Source of the DNA: a bacterium
GTDB lineage: Bacteria; Myxococcota_A; UBA9160; SZUA-336
Length of the DNA: 41,641 nucleotides
Assembly (NCBI GenBank): GCA_024226335.1
Contig: JAAELY010000545.1
Coordinates: forward strand, 74,523 to 116,163
Reading direction: 5' to 3'
Below, in pieces: positions 24,287 through 33,026 of this stretch. A program made the translations under genes and the position numbers. The first letter of the stretch is position 1. Every line of letters begins with the position of its first letter. The notes below the pieces were generated by a model. It had not been told where the DNA came from and did no database searches. It worked only from the letters and a program-made list of their open reading frames with translations.

Positions 24287-27148
24287 GTGAGCCATACGAT
24301 TGACCTTCCCGGTGCCCATATCTCGGATACCGAGGCTCTTTCTGAAGACACCGCGAGCCTGTTCAGCGGCGAAAACGGTGCCTGGGTCGAGGCCCTGTAC
24401 GAGGACTTCATTCTCGGCCGCGCGGAAGTGCCCGAGAACTGGCGGCTCGTCTTCGAGTCCCTGAGCCCAGCGGGCAGCGTCTCACATAGCAGCGTCCGGA
24501 CCGCACCCAACGGCGAGACGAATCCCGATCTCGGCGCGCAGAGCGCGAGAACGGACGCACCCAACCAGAACACGGGCGTGGTGGCGCTGGTCAATGCCTA
24601 TCGGACTCACGGCCACCTGATTGCAGATCTGGATCCGCTCGGACGCCGCAACCAGAGCGAGCACCCACTGCTCGACCCGGCGGAGTTCGGCCTGAGCAAT
24701 GAGCAGATGGACCGGCCCACGAGCTTCACTGGCTTCCACGGGCTGCAGGACGGCACGGTCGGCGAGTTGCTCTCAGCCCTGCGCCACACCTTCTGCGGCA
24801 CCTTCGCGGTCGAGTTCACTGAGATGCGCGAAAAGGAGCGACGCGACTGGCTCGCGGAGCGCATGGAGCCCACACAGAATCACCCCGCGTTTTCGAACGA
24901 GGAGCGACGTCGACTGCTCAGCCAGGTCGTCAACGCGGAGCGCTTCGAGCAATTCCTGCACAAGCGGTTCCTGGGGCAGAAGCGCTTCTCCCTGGAGGGT
25001 GGAGAATCCCTGATTGCCGTACTCGACACGATCATCGAAGACGGCTGTGAGCTGGGTTGCGAAGAAGTCGTCATTGCCATGGCGCATCGCGGCCGGCTCA
25101 ACGTCATGGCCCACACCATGGGCATGCCTTATCGCGCGATCATGGCCGACTTCCAGGCCTCTCTCATGCCGGCCAACGCCCAGGGCGCGGGAGACGTGAA
25201 GTACCACCGCAGTTACTCGACCGATCGGCGCACGCGCTGCGGTCGCGGGATCCACCTGTCGCTTTGTCCCAATCCGAGCCACCTGGAATGGATCAATCCC
25301 GTCGCCGAGGGGATGGTCCGCGCGAAGCAGAACTTCCGCGGCGATACCGAGCGCAAGAGCGTGATCCCGGTCCAGATCCACGGCGATTCCGCGTTCACGG
25401 GCCAGGGGATCGTACCCGAGACGCTCGCCCTGTCCGAACTCGACAACTTCTGGACCGGTGGCACGGTCCACTTGATCGTGAACAACCAGATCGGCTTCAC
25501 GACCCTCCCGGAAGACTACCGTTTCACCCGCCATCCCTCCGACATGGCCAAGGTGATTCAGGCACCGGTCTTCCACGTGAATGCCGACGATCCGGAAGCC
25601 TGTGTGCATGCCGCCAAGCTGGCGATCGAATTCCGACAGCGATTCCGCGAAGACGTGATCATCGACATGGTCTGCTACCGGCGCCATGGACACAATGAAG
25701 GCGACGATCCTTCGTACACGCAGCCCCTTCTGTACCAGCAGATCAGGAAACACCCGACGATCGCCAGGACCTACACCGATCGCCTGATGCGGGATGGCGT
25801 GGTGGATCAGAGCAGTGTCGAGAAACTGGAAGAAGAACAGAACCAGCGACTCGAGAATGCTCAAGAGGAGAGTTCAATCCACGTGCAACTGGAGGGTTCA
25901 GAGGGTTACCACGGTCTCTGGTCTGCTCTGGAGCAGGATGCCGAACCCGTGGAAGGGCCCACCCAGGTTTCCCGTGAAGTCGTCGACTCGGTGGGCAAGG
26001 CACTTTCGAGTTTTCCAGAGGGTTTCACTCCGCATCCAAAAATCAAGAAGATGCTCTTACAGCGCAGTGAAGCGATCGCAGCGGGCCGCGGAATCGATTG
26101 GGGAGCGGGTGAGGCTCTGGCATTCGGTTCGCTTCTGATGGAAGGCACCACCATCCGTTTGACCGGACAGGATGCGGAGCGCGGAACCTTCGGACACCGT
26201 CACGCAGTCGTACACGATGTGGAAAACGGCGACCACCACCTCTCGATCAAGAAGCTGGCGGCGAACAAGGCCCGCTTCATCATCTGCAACAGCATGCTCT
26301 CCGAGGCGGCGGTACTCGGTTTCGAATACGGCTATAGCACGGTCGACCCGGGCCGCCTCGTCGTCTGGGAAGCCCAGTTCGGAGACTTCGCGAATACCGC
26401 GCAGCCCATCATCGATCAGTTCATCGCGAGTGGCGAAAAGAAGTGGAGTCGCTCCAGCGGACTGGTCATGCTGCTCCCACACGGATACGAAGGTCAGGGG
26501 CCGGAGCACTCCAGTGCGCGCCCCGAGCGCTTCCTGCAACTCTGCGCAGAGGACAATATCCAGGTAGTGAATCTGACTACACCGGCACAGTACTTCCACG
26601 CGCTGCGCCGACAGATTCATCGGAGCATTCGCAAACCGCTGATCGTAATGTCTCCCAAGAGTCTTCTGCGCCACCCGGCCGCGTCATCCAAAGCCGAGGA
26701 ATTCACTCACGGAAGCTTCAGTCGTGTGATCGACGACCCGGCGTACGAACCGGGCGGACGGGACCCTCAGGAAACACGGCGCGTGGTCCTGTGCACCGGC
26801 AAGGTGTTCTACTCACTCCTGACCGCACGCGAAGATTCCGGTTTCGAAGACGTCGCGCTCATACGCGTCGAGCAACTCAATCCATTTCCGTTCGACGAAA
26901 TTGAGCATGTGCTGTCGCGTTATTCGGCGCGGGACGTCATCTGGGTTCAGGAAGAACCCTGGAACATGGGGTACTGGTCGTTCGTCCACGAGCGCCTCCT
27001 GAGAGCCTTGCCTAAGGGCAAGCGCATCCGCTACACCGGCGCTCAGGAATCCGCCAGTCCGGCCACGGGCTCCTATCGCATCCACGAAGAGCAACAAGCC
27101 GAGTTCATCCGCGAGGCCTTCGCGAAGCGACAACGCAAGAAAGTGTAG
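24287..27148 (+). CDS. sucA: 2-oxoglutarate dehydrogenase E1 component
   Basis: A 953-residue thiamine-diphosphate enzyme of the TCA cycle that decarboxylates 2-oxoglutarate and passes the succinyl group to E2. The E2-docking-type N-terminus (WVEALYEDFILGRAEVPENW) is present. KRFSLEGGESLIAVLD, MAHRGRLNVMAH, the ThDP/Mg region QIGFTT and CYRRHGHNEGDDPSYTQPLLY, and GFEYGYSTVDPGRLVVWEAQFGDF follow. Slightly longer than the E. coli enzyme. It starts with GTG, preceded by GGAGG (24273-24277). No sucB or lpd follows; the next gene is convergent, so E1 is uncoupled from its partners here. Confidence 0.97.
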   Translation: MSHTIDLPGAHISDTEALSEDTASLFSGENGAWVEALYEDFILGRAEVPENWRLVFESLSPAGSVSHSSVRTAPNGETNPDLGAQSARTDAPNQNTGVVALVNAYRTHGHLIADLDPLGRRNQSEHPLLDPAEFGLSNEQMDRPTSFTGFHGLQDGTVGELLSALRHTFCGTFAVEFTEMREKERRDWLAERMEPTQNHPAFSNEERRRLLSQVVNAERFEQFLHKRFLGQKRFSLEGGESLIAVLDTIIEDGCELGCEEVVIAMAHRGRLNVMAHTMGMPYRAIMADFQASLMPANAQGAGDVKYHRSYSTDRRTRCGRGIHLSLCPNPSHLEWINPVAEGMVRAKQNFRGDTERKSVIPVQIHGDSAFTGQGIVPETLALSELDNFWTGGTVHLIVNNQIGFTTLPEDYRFTRHPSDMAKVIQAPVFHVNADDPEACVHAAKLAIEFRQRFREDVIIDMVCYRRHGHNEGDDPSYTQPLLYQQIRKHPTIARTYTDRLMRDGVVDQSSVEKLEEEQNQRLENAQEESSIHVQLEGSEGYHGLWSALEQDAEPVEGPTQVSREVVDSVGKALSSFPEGFTPHPKIKKMLLQRSEAIAAGRGIDWGAGEALAFGSLLMEGTTIRLTGQDAERGTFGHRHAVVHDVENGDHHLSIKKLAANKARFIICNSMLSEAAVLGFEYGYSTVDPGRLVVWEAQFGDFANTAQPIIDQFIASGEKKWSRSSGLVMLLPHGYEGQGPEHSSARPERFLQLCAEDNIQVVNLTTPAQYFHALRRQIHRSIRKPLIVMSPKSLLRHPAASSKAEEFTHGSFSRVIDDPAYEPGGRDPQETRRVVLCTGKVFYSLLTAREDSGFEDVALIRVEQLNPFPFDEIEHVLSRYSARDVIWVQEEPWNMGYWSFVHERLLRALPKGKRIRYTGAQESASPATGSYRIHEEQQAEFIREAFAKRQRKKV

Positions 27149-27178
27149 CTGTGCGACGATTCCCGAAGCGTTTGAAGC

Positions 27179-28591
27179 TCACTCCTCGCGGCTGATCCCG
27201 CGCAAGACATCGTCGATCAGTGAGCGGACCTCGGGTTCTCGGTTGAAACTGATGTGGCTGCCCGCATACCAGGCGATACGCGGCTGTTCCCAGTGGAGCC
27301 AGAGATCGCGCACCTGATCGGGCGGAATCAAGTGATCGGCCGTTCCCGCGAACATGGAACACCGCTCCGTGGGAATCCTTGGTTGTAGAGCCGCCGGACT
27401 GACCACACCCAGGACCGCGGAGATGTCGGCCCACTCGAGTCCCGCATTGACCATTTCGCGAAGCGCCGCAGGCGACACCTGACGACGCACGGCACGCGCG
27501 AGATCAACAGCGGGAATTCCCAGGATGGCACAGGAGAGGTCGCGTTCCAGACTCGCCAGGAGTGCGGTCACCCCGCCGCCGAGCGAGAGTCCGTAGGCAC
27601 CGATCGCTGTAGCACCCTGGCTGCGTATCCAACTCATCAACCTTCGAATGTCCCAAGCAGCCTGTGCATGCGCGTGGATCGTGTTCATGAAGTCGCCGTT
27701 CAGGTATCCGTCGCCACTGCGCAACGCCATCTTGCGCGGACCGTGCAGAGGCAGAACCGGAAAGATCAGATTCAAGCCGTGATCGCGTTGCAGGCGGGCG
27801 GCTTCAAACGCACCGAGATCGATGCGCGGCGTGCCCATACCGTAGCCGTGCACACAGATCAGCCAGGGGCCGGGCCGATCAGAGCGCAGTACCCGCGCGT
27901 ACGCCGTGCGATTCTCCCGGTAGCTCCCCCAGCGATCTCGTCCCGGTTCGCCCTCCTGCACCTCGTATCCGCTGTCGAAGCTGAGTTCCTCGAAGCTGTA
28001 GCCCCAGCGGAGATCCCGCGAGATCAAGCGGGGAGATTCGAGCGCGTCGGGTTCTCGGTGGTATTGCTCGGGCTTGTCGAGCCAGCCTTGCTCTGAGAAG
28101 AAACTCATCGCCGCCTCGATCTCCGCCGCGTGCTGCGGGACCCGAACGCCGAGTGCATCCTGTCGGCGCACGAACATACTGGCCAGGGCCAGTTGATCGA
28201 GACCCACCTTGGTCGCCAGTGTGAGATCGAGTGGTGGTTCGGGCACCCCCGGGAAAAGCGGCTCTCGTCGATGCGCCGTCCAACCCGCCGCTACGAAGCT
28301 GGCAGCTGCCAGTGTCGAGAGCGCGAGTGCATCCCCGATCCCGTCGATCAGGATCAGCGGAAATGCACAGAAAAAGCCGAGCAATGCACCCGACGAAATC
28401 AACTGGGGAGCGCGCAAATCCCCCGGCAGCAGGTAAACCGAAACTGCACCGCCCAATAACAAGCTACCGGGCAGGATCCCGAGCAGAAGTCGAAGCGCGC
28501 CCGATTCACTGCTCCAGACGATCCAGGTCAATCCTGCGAGCAGGGGAATCAGATTCTCGATCGGAAAGGCCGATGCCCGTTCGTGACTCAC
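27179..28591 (-). CDS. membrane-anchored alpha/beta hydrolase
   Basis: A 470-residue protein in two parts. Residues about 10-95 contain three to four hydrophobic helices, so the protein is membrane-bound. The C-terminal part (about 225-470) is an alpha/beta hydrolase with the oxyanion HGYGMG, nucleophile elbow GAYGLSLGGG, acid in FAGTADHLIPP and histidine in YAGSHISF. The substrate is unknown. The GTG at 28591 has AGGAGG 8 bases upstream; a TTG ten codons earlier is less likely. It follows hslO by 31 bp on the same strand and is convergent with sucA. Confidence 0.85.
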   Translation of the reverse strand: MSHERASAFPIENLIPLLAGLTWIVWSSESGALRLLLGILPGSLLLGGAVSVYLLPGDLRAPQLISSGALLGFFCAFPLILIDGIGDALALSTLAAASFVAAGWTAHRREPLFPGVPEPPLDLTLATKVGLDQLALASMFVRRQDALGVRVPQHAAEIEAAMSFFSEQGWLDKPEQYHREPDALESPRLISRDLRWGYSFEELSFDSGYEVQEGEPGRDRWGSYRENRTAYARVLRSDRPGPWLICVHGYGMGTPRIDLGAFEAARLQRDHGLNLIFPVLPLHGPRKMALRSGDGYLNGDFMNTIHAHAQAAWDIRRLMSWIRSQGATAIGAYGLSLGGGVTALLASLERDLSCAILGIPAVDLARAVRRQVSPAALREMVNAGLEWADISAVLGVVSPAALQPRIPTERCSMFAGTADHLIPPDQVRDLWLHWEQPRIAWYAGSHISFNREPEVRSLIDDVLRGISREE

Positions 28592-28622
28592 TGTTGCGCC
28601 TCCTGGCTCACGCCGGTCCAAA

Positions 28623-29504
28623 CTAGGAATCCAGAATCAGCGACCCGATTTCGTCTGGGTCGATGGCGTAGATTTCCGCACAGAACTCGCAACGCACTTC
28701 GAGGTCACCCTCCTGCAGGGCGATTTCCCGAACTTCACTCGCACCCAGGAGCACGACCGCACTCAGAACGCGATCGCGGTCACAGGCGCAGTGAAAGACC
28801 GGCGCGCTGCGCTGCCGTTCTCCCGAACCGATACCGAACAGCAATCGATCGACCATGTCATCGGCACTGGCGCCGGCCCCGACCAGCTCACTGGCGCTGG
28901 GCAACTCGCGAATCGTGTTTTCCAGAATGCTGAGCGTCTCGTCCGATGCGCCGGGAAGCGCTTGCACGAGAAAGCCACCGGCCGCCTCGATCTCATGGGT
29001 CGCACCCACGAACACTCCGAGCGCCAGTGCTGCCTGGACCTGCTCACTCTCGCGCAGATAGTGGACGAGATCTTCCGCAACCTCGCCCGACACGATCGGG
29101 ACGATACCGGTGTACGGCTCGCGCCACGATGGGTGGTAACGCACCACGGCCAGCACGCCTTTCCCGACCGCAGCCCCCACATCGAGCTTGCCCCCGCGCG
29201 GAGGCGGATGTGCCGAGGGATCGTGCACGTAGCCGCGAGCCCGCCCCTGGTTGTCTGCGATCGCGGTCGTCTGGCCCAGAGGTCCGTCACCGCGAAACTG
29301 AAGCTGCAGGGTTTCGTCATCCTCCGCCGCAGCGGCGAGCAACACCGAGCCCATGAGAGCGCGCCCCAGTGCTGCACTCGCGGTCGGAGCGGTCCCGTGG
29401 CGGCGCGCCGCCTCGGCGACCAGCGGTGTACCGACCAGCGCGCGGATCGCCACGCCGCCATCGGCGGAAAGCGTGCGCACCATCTCGCTGGAATCGACCG
29501 GCAT
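28623..29504 (-). CDS. hslO: Hsp33 redox-regulated chaperonin
   Basis: A 293-residue holdase chaperone that is switched on by oxidation. The C-terminal zinc/redox centre is intact: C239-A-C241 in FHCACDRDRV and C272-EF-C275 in RCEFCAEIY, 30 residues apart. Core signatures include LGRALMGSVLLAA, LQFRGDGPLG, ARGYVHDP, GVLAVVRYHP and GGFLVQALPGA. When oxidised, the cysteines form disulfides, zinc is lost and unfolded proteins are bound. There is no clear ribosome-binding site before the ATG. It is the first gene of a pair with the membrane hydrolase, divergent from sppA. Confidence 0.96.
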   Translation of the reverse strand: MPVDSSEMVRTLSADGGVAIRALVGTPLVAEAARRHGTAPTASAALGRALMGSVLLAAAAEDDETLQLQFRGDGPLGQTTAIADNQGRARGYVHDPSAHPPPRGGKLDVGAAVGKGVLAVVRYHPSWREPYTGIVPIVSGEVAEDLVHYLRESEQVQAALALGVFVGATHEIEAAGGFLVQALPGASDETLSILENTIRELPSASELVGAGASADDMVDRLLFGIGSGERQRSAPVFHCACDRDRVLSAVVLLGASEVREIALQEGDLEVRCEFCAEIYAIDPDEIGSLILDS

Positions 29505-29627
29505 GGTAGGCGAAGGTAACTTCTGGCGACGGTCCCGCCCACAGCGTCCGCTCCGTTTCGAGCAGAACCTTCGCGCGGGGCGGAGAGAGTGGATAGACTT
29601 CGGGTGTCATTTATCAGGAGGTTTCCA

Positions 29628-30608
29628 ATGCTCATCTGGCGGATCGCAATCTCATCGGCTGCACTCCTGCTGAGCGGCTGCATCATCTACGCACCGGTCG
29701 ACCTGGGCGCATTGGGCGCCGCCGGAGAAGTCGAAGAATCGACCGTACTCGGCGAGGACGGGCCCAAGCTCGCATTGATCGAGCTGACCGGGCTGATCAG
29801 CGACCAGCCGACCAGCAACCCGATCGGCTTGCGTCCTACCCCGAGTCCGGTTTCGGAGCTGCGATCATGGCTCGACTACGCCGCAGACGATGACGATGTG
29901 GCGGGTCTGCTGCTGCGCATCAACAGTCCGGGCGGAACCGTCTCAGCGAGCGAGACCGTCTACCACGAGCTGACGAGTTGGGCCAGAGAGACGGAGAAGC
30001 CGCTGGTCGCCTACTTCAACGGCATGGCGGCTTCCGGGGGCTACTACGTAGCCATGGCGACAGATGAAGTCATCGCACATCCGACCTCGATCACGGGATC
30101 GATCGGCGTGATCATGCCCGGTCTCAATTTCTCGGAATTGATGTCGCGTTACGGAGTCAAGGACCAGTCGTTCACCAGCGGTGCCTTCAAGGACACCGGA
30201 TCGAGTGTGCGAAACATGCGCGCCGATGAACGCGCGCAGATCGAAGCCGTGATCGACGATCTGTACCGACGTTTCACCGAGGTCGTGGATACGGGCCGGC
30301 CCAAACTCGATCGGGCCGAAGTCGAAAAGCTGGCGGACGGACGCATCTACACGGCGAACCAGGCGCTGGCCGTCGGATTGATCGACGAGATCGGCTACCT
30401 GGAAGACGCAGTCGAGGCACTGGAAGAGCTGGCCGGTATCGAGGAATCGCAGGTCGTGATGTACCACCGGGCGAATCGAACCAAGGACAATATCTACAGC
30501 CGGCTTCCCGGAGGCCCCGTAGAACTGAATGTGAACCTGTGGCCCTGGAAGTCCACCGGGCTGTCAGCGGGTTTTTACTACCTGTGGCCGCTCGCGCTTC
30601 GACCCTGA
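29628..30608 (+). CDS. sppA: signal peptide peptidase SppA, lipoprotein form
   Basis: A 326-residue S49-family serine protease that degrades cleaved signal peptides. The catalytic serine is S136 in NGMAASGGYYVAMA and the general-base lysine is K188 in TSGAFKDTGS. LLLRINSPGGTVSASE, SITGSIGVIM and ADGRIYTANQALAVGLIDEIG are family hallmarks. This is the short, single-domain form. Its N-terminus is a lipoprotein signal, LLLSGC with Cys18, instead of the usual transmembrane anchor. AGGAGG sits 6 bases before the ATG. Confidence 0.93.
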   Translation: MLIWRIAISSAALLLSGCIIYAPVDLGALGAAGEVEESTVLGEDGPKLALIELTGLISDQPTSNPIGLRPTPSPVSELRSWLDYAADDDDVAGLLLRINSPGGTVSASETVYHELTSWARETEKPLVAYFNGMAASGGYYVAMATDEVIAHPTSITGSIGVIMPGLNFSELMSRYGVKDQSFTSGAFKDTGSSVRNMRADERAQIEAVIDDLYRRFTEVVDTGRPKLDRAEVEKLADGRIYTANQALAVGLIDEIGYLEDAVEALEELAGIEESQVVMYHRANRTKDNIYSRLPGGPVELNVNLWPWKSTGLSAGFYYLWPLALRP

Positions 30609-30667
30609 CCTGCCTGAGGCGGGTTGCGCAGTCGATCGACCGCGCCGGCAATCAGCAGCTGAAATAA

Positions 30668-30708
30668 CGAGACCCGGAAACGGCATTTTGCGCCGTCGCC
30701 GGGTCTCG
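30668..30708. terminator. strong hairpin between sppA and the acyl-CoA dehydrogenase gene
   Basis: CGAGACCCGG (30668-30677) pairs perfectly with CCGGGTCTCG (30699-30708). An inner stem, CGGC/GCCG (30681-30684 with 30692-30695), caps it. It lies between two convergent genes, so it is probably a bidirectional terminator. There is no long T-run. Confidence 0.65.
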
Positions 30709-30728
30709 CGTTCCTGTGGTGTTCGGTC

Positions 30729-31898
30729 CTAACTGAGCTGGGCCGAGGAATAGCCCAGAATCTCGCGGGCGATGATCAGACGCTGGATCTGACCGGTACC
30801 CTCGTAGATGTCGGTGATTCGCGTATCGCGGAACCACTTCTCCAACAGGTAGTCGTGCGAGATGCCCAGGCTTCCCAGGATCTCGAGACAACGCTGAGTC
30901 GCGGTGCGCGAGACCTCTCCACCCTTGGCCTTGGAGATCGACGCCTCGGTGTTGTTTGCCTTGCCTTCACCCGACATCCAGACCGCCTGCAGAGTATTGA
31001 GCATGCCGACCTCGACGTCGGCCTCGATCTCGATCAGCTCCTGCTGGATTGCGGAGCGCGAGTGCTGGCCGGCAACCCAGTCGATCTCGACGTCCTCTTG
31101 CGCGAGTACGTCCTTGGTGAAATCGAGCGCCGCCTGAGCCATGCCCAGACCGATCGCTGCAACACCGGGACGCGTCATGTTGAAGGTCTTCATGACGCCC
31201 TTGAAGCCGCCACCGCCCTTGGACACCACGTCCTCATTGCCACCCAGAAGGTAGTCACGAGGAATACGACAGTCCTTGAAGACCATGGCTGCCGTGTCAT
31301 CGGCGCGGATGCCCAGCTTCTTCTCCTTGTGGGTCACCTCGAAACCCGGGGTGTCCTTCATGACGACGAAACTCTTGATACCGCCGCGGCCCGCGCTCTT
31401 GTCGATCGTCGCCCAGACCACCACGCCCTCACAACGACAACCGGTGGTCACGAAGATCTTCTCTCCGTTGAGCACCCACTCGTCACCATCGAGCACAGCG
31501 GTGGTCTGCACCGCCTTCGAGTCGGAGCCGCAACCGGGCTCGGTGATCGCCATTGCCAGGGTCGTACCGTTCCAACGCGCCTGCTGCTCGTCGGTGCCCG
31601 AGGCCCGCAGGGCGGCGTTGCCCAGCGCACCGCTACCCCGGCGCATGCGCACGGTGTAGTCGCCCCAGGTCTGACCCGCGGAAACCAGCATCGCCAGGCA
31701 ACCCAGGCTGGTGTTGTAGTCATTATGCTCGTACAGGGAGTACGGGTCAGAAGTGGACTTGGCTTCTTCGAGTTCGTCGGGTGCGAACTCTTCCTCGTGA
31801 TCGTCGTAATAGCGTGCATACTTGCGACAGATCAGCGCCTGCTCGCGCACTGCGTCGAGAACCGCCTGATCAGCTTTGGAAAGTGAGAAATCAATCAT
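30729..31898 (-). CDS. acyl-CoA dehydrogenase (catalytic-Glu subunit)
   Basis: A 389-residue FAD-dependent dehydrogenase introducing the alpha-beta double bond in an acyl-CoA. FAD/substrate motifs are ITEPGCGSDS (119-128), WVLNGEKIFVTTG and FNMTRPGVAAIGLG. The catalytic base is E366 in DIYEGTGQIQRLIIAREILG. The N-terminal 60 residues (YARYYDDHEEEFAPDELEEA) are more acidic than in FadE of beta-oxidation. It lies 16 bp behind a second, shorter dehydrogenase gene. The pair suggests a heteromeric enzyme like those of actinobacterial sterol side-chain degradation, which is inference. Confidence 0.94.
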   Translation of the reverse strand: MIDFSLSKADQAVLDAVREQALICRKYARYYDDHEEEFAPDELEEAKSTSDPYSLYEHNDYNTSLGCLAMLVSAGQTWGDYTVRMRRGSGALGNAALRASGTDEQQARWNGTTLAMAITEPGCGSDSKAVQTTAVLDGDEWVLNGEKIFVTTGCRCEGVVVWATIDKSAGRGGIKSFVVMKDTPGFEVTHKEKKLGIRADDTAAMVFKDCRIPRDYLLGGNEDVVSKGGGGFKGVMKTFNMTRPGVAAIGLGMAQAALDFTKDVLAQEDVEIDWVAGQHSRSAIQQELIEIEADVEVGMLNTLQAVWMSGEGKANNTEASISKAKGGEVSRTATQRCLEILGSLGISHDYLLEKWFRDTRITDIYEGTGQIQRLIIAREILGYSSAQLS

Positions 31899-31914
31899 TT
31901 TCTTTCTCCTGAAC

Positions 31915-33024
31915 CTAGAGCGCCGTTACGGCTTCGGTGACCGTAAGCGCGCGCGCGTTGCGATACCACATTTCGACGGGGTAGTCGCGAATGAACCCAT
32001 GGCCGCCGAAGACCTGTAGACCGTTGTCCGCCACCTTCATGGCTTCTCGACGGGTGTAGGTCTGTGCCAGCGTCGTCATACGCGTGGCATCGACACCCTG
32101 CTCGAGCTGACTCGCCGCCTTCCAGATCAGATTGCGCATCGAGTTCACCTCGATGTGCATATCGGCGAGCATGAAGGCAATGACCTGCTTCTGGCCGATC
32201 GGCTGACTGAAAGCAACACGCTCCTGGGCGTAGGGGATCGCCAGTTCCATCATGCCGCGAGCCAGACCCAGCGCGAGCGCCGAAGTGCCGAGGCGAAGCA
32301 TGTTCACGAGGCGCGCGGCGTCGATACCGCCGTCACCACCGAGTCGCAGGCCCTTGGGCACTTCGACCTTTTCGAGTTCGATCGTGGCCATGGGTACGGC
32401 CTGGAATCCGAGTGTCTTCTCGGAAGCACAGCTGATCGTCAGGCCCGATGCATCGCGCGGAACAATGAAGGCGTCCAGACCCTGAATCCCTTCGCGTCCA
32501 CTGCGCGCAACCACCAGGAAGTGGCTGGCGCGATCTCCCAACGGAACGAAGCGCTTCTTGCCGGTGAGCACGAAGGTATCGCCCTTGGGCTCGGCGGTCG
32601 TCTGCATATTGGTTACGTCGAACGTGAAGTTCGGCTCGTGCAGAGCCAGTGAAGCCGTGTGGAATTCGGAGGTCGTGAACAGCGGAAGGAATTCCTTCTT
32701 CTGCTCATCGGTACCGAAATCGATCAGTGGCTGAATGAACAGGCTCGGTGCCATGGCAGCCGTCGCCAGCGGAACGTCTCCCCAGCCCAGTTCTTCGAGC
32801 ACCAATGCGTTGGTGATCGGGGAACGGCCGATGCCGCCACCACCGAACTCTTCGGGGATTCCGCCGTTGACCAGGCCCAGCTCCCAGGTCTTGTCGAGCA
32901 GGTCCTGCGGCAGCTCGGATTTCTCGTCGCAATCGCGCGCGATCTCGCGCAGCTCGGACTGCGCGAACTCGCGGACGGTGTCTCGGATGAGCTCCTGCTC
33001 CTCCGTTAGTCCGAATGAGATCAT
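31915..33024 (-). CDS. acyl-CoA dehydrogenase (shorter partner)
   Basis: A 369-residue acyl-CoA dehydrogenase-fold protein. The helical N-terminal domain (FGLTEEQELIRDTVREFA, GGIPEEFGGGG) and the FAD-contacting QVFGGHGFIRDYPVEMWYR are clear. The C-terminus ends RNARALTVTEAVTAL. The Glu aligns with the catalytic one, but the protein stops five residues later and lacks the usual G-T-x-x-I-Q tail that helps hold FAD. It begins 2 bp after the stop of the HxlR/SCP2 regulator gene and precedes the longer dehydrogenase, so the three form one operon. Confidence 0.92.
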   Translation of the reverse strand: MISFGLTEEQELIRDTVREFAQSELREIARDCDEKSELPQDLLDKTWELGLVNGGIPEEFGGGGIGRSPITNALVLEELGWGDVPLATAAMAPSLFIQPLIDFGTDEQKKEFLPLFTTSEFHTASLALHEPNFTFDVTNMQTTAEPKGDTFVLTGKKRFVPLGDRASHFLVVARSGREGIQGLDAFIVPRDASGLTISCASEKTLGFQAVPMATIELEKVEVPKGLRLGGDGGIDAARLVNMLRLGTSALALGLARGMMELAIPYAQERVAFSQPIGQKQVIAFMLADMHIEVNSMRNLIWKAASQLEQGVDATRMTTLAQTYTRREAMKVADNGLQVFGGHGFIRDYPVEMWYRNARALTVTEAVTAL

Positions 33025-33026
33025 TT

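Noticed and set aside
24773-25864. 363-codon minus-strand frame inside sucA
   Set aside because: Fully antisense to conserved sucA sequence, with no ribosome-binding site or family signature.
30855-31886. 343-codon plus-strand frame across the acyl-CoA dehydrogenase
   Set aside because: Antisense shadow of a gene with intact catalytic motifs; very rich in H, L, R and V as expected for reverse-complement GC-rich codons.
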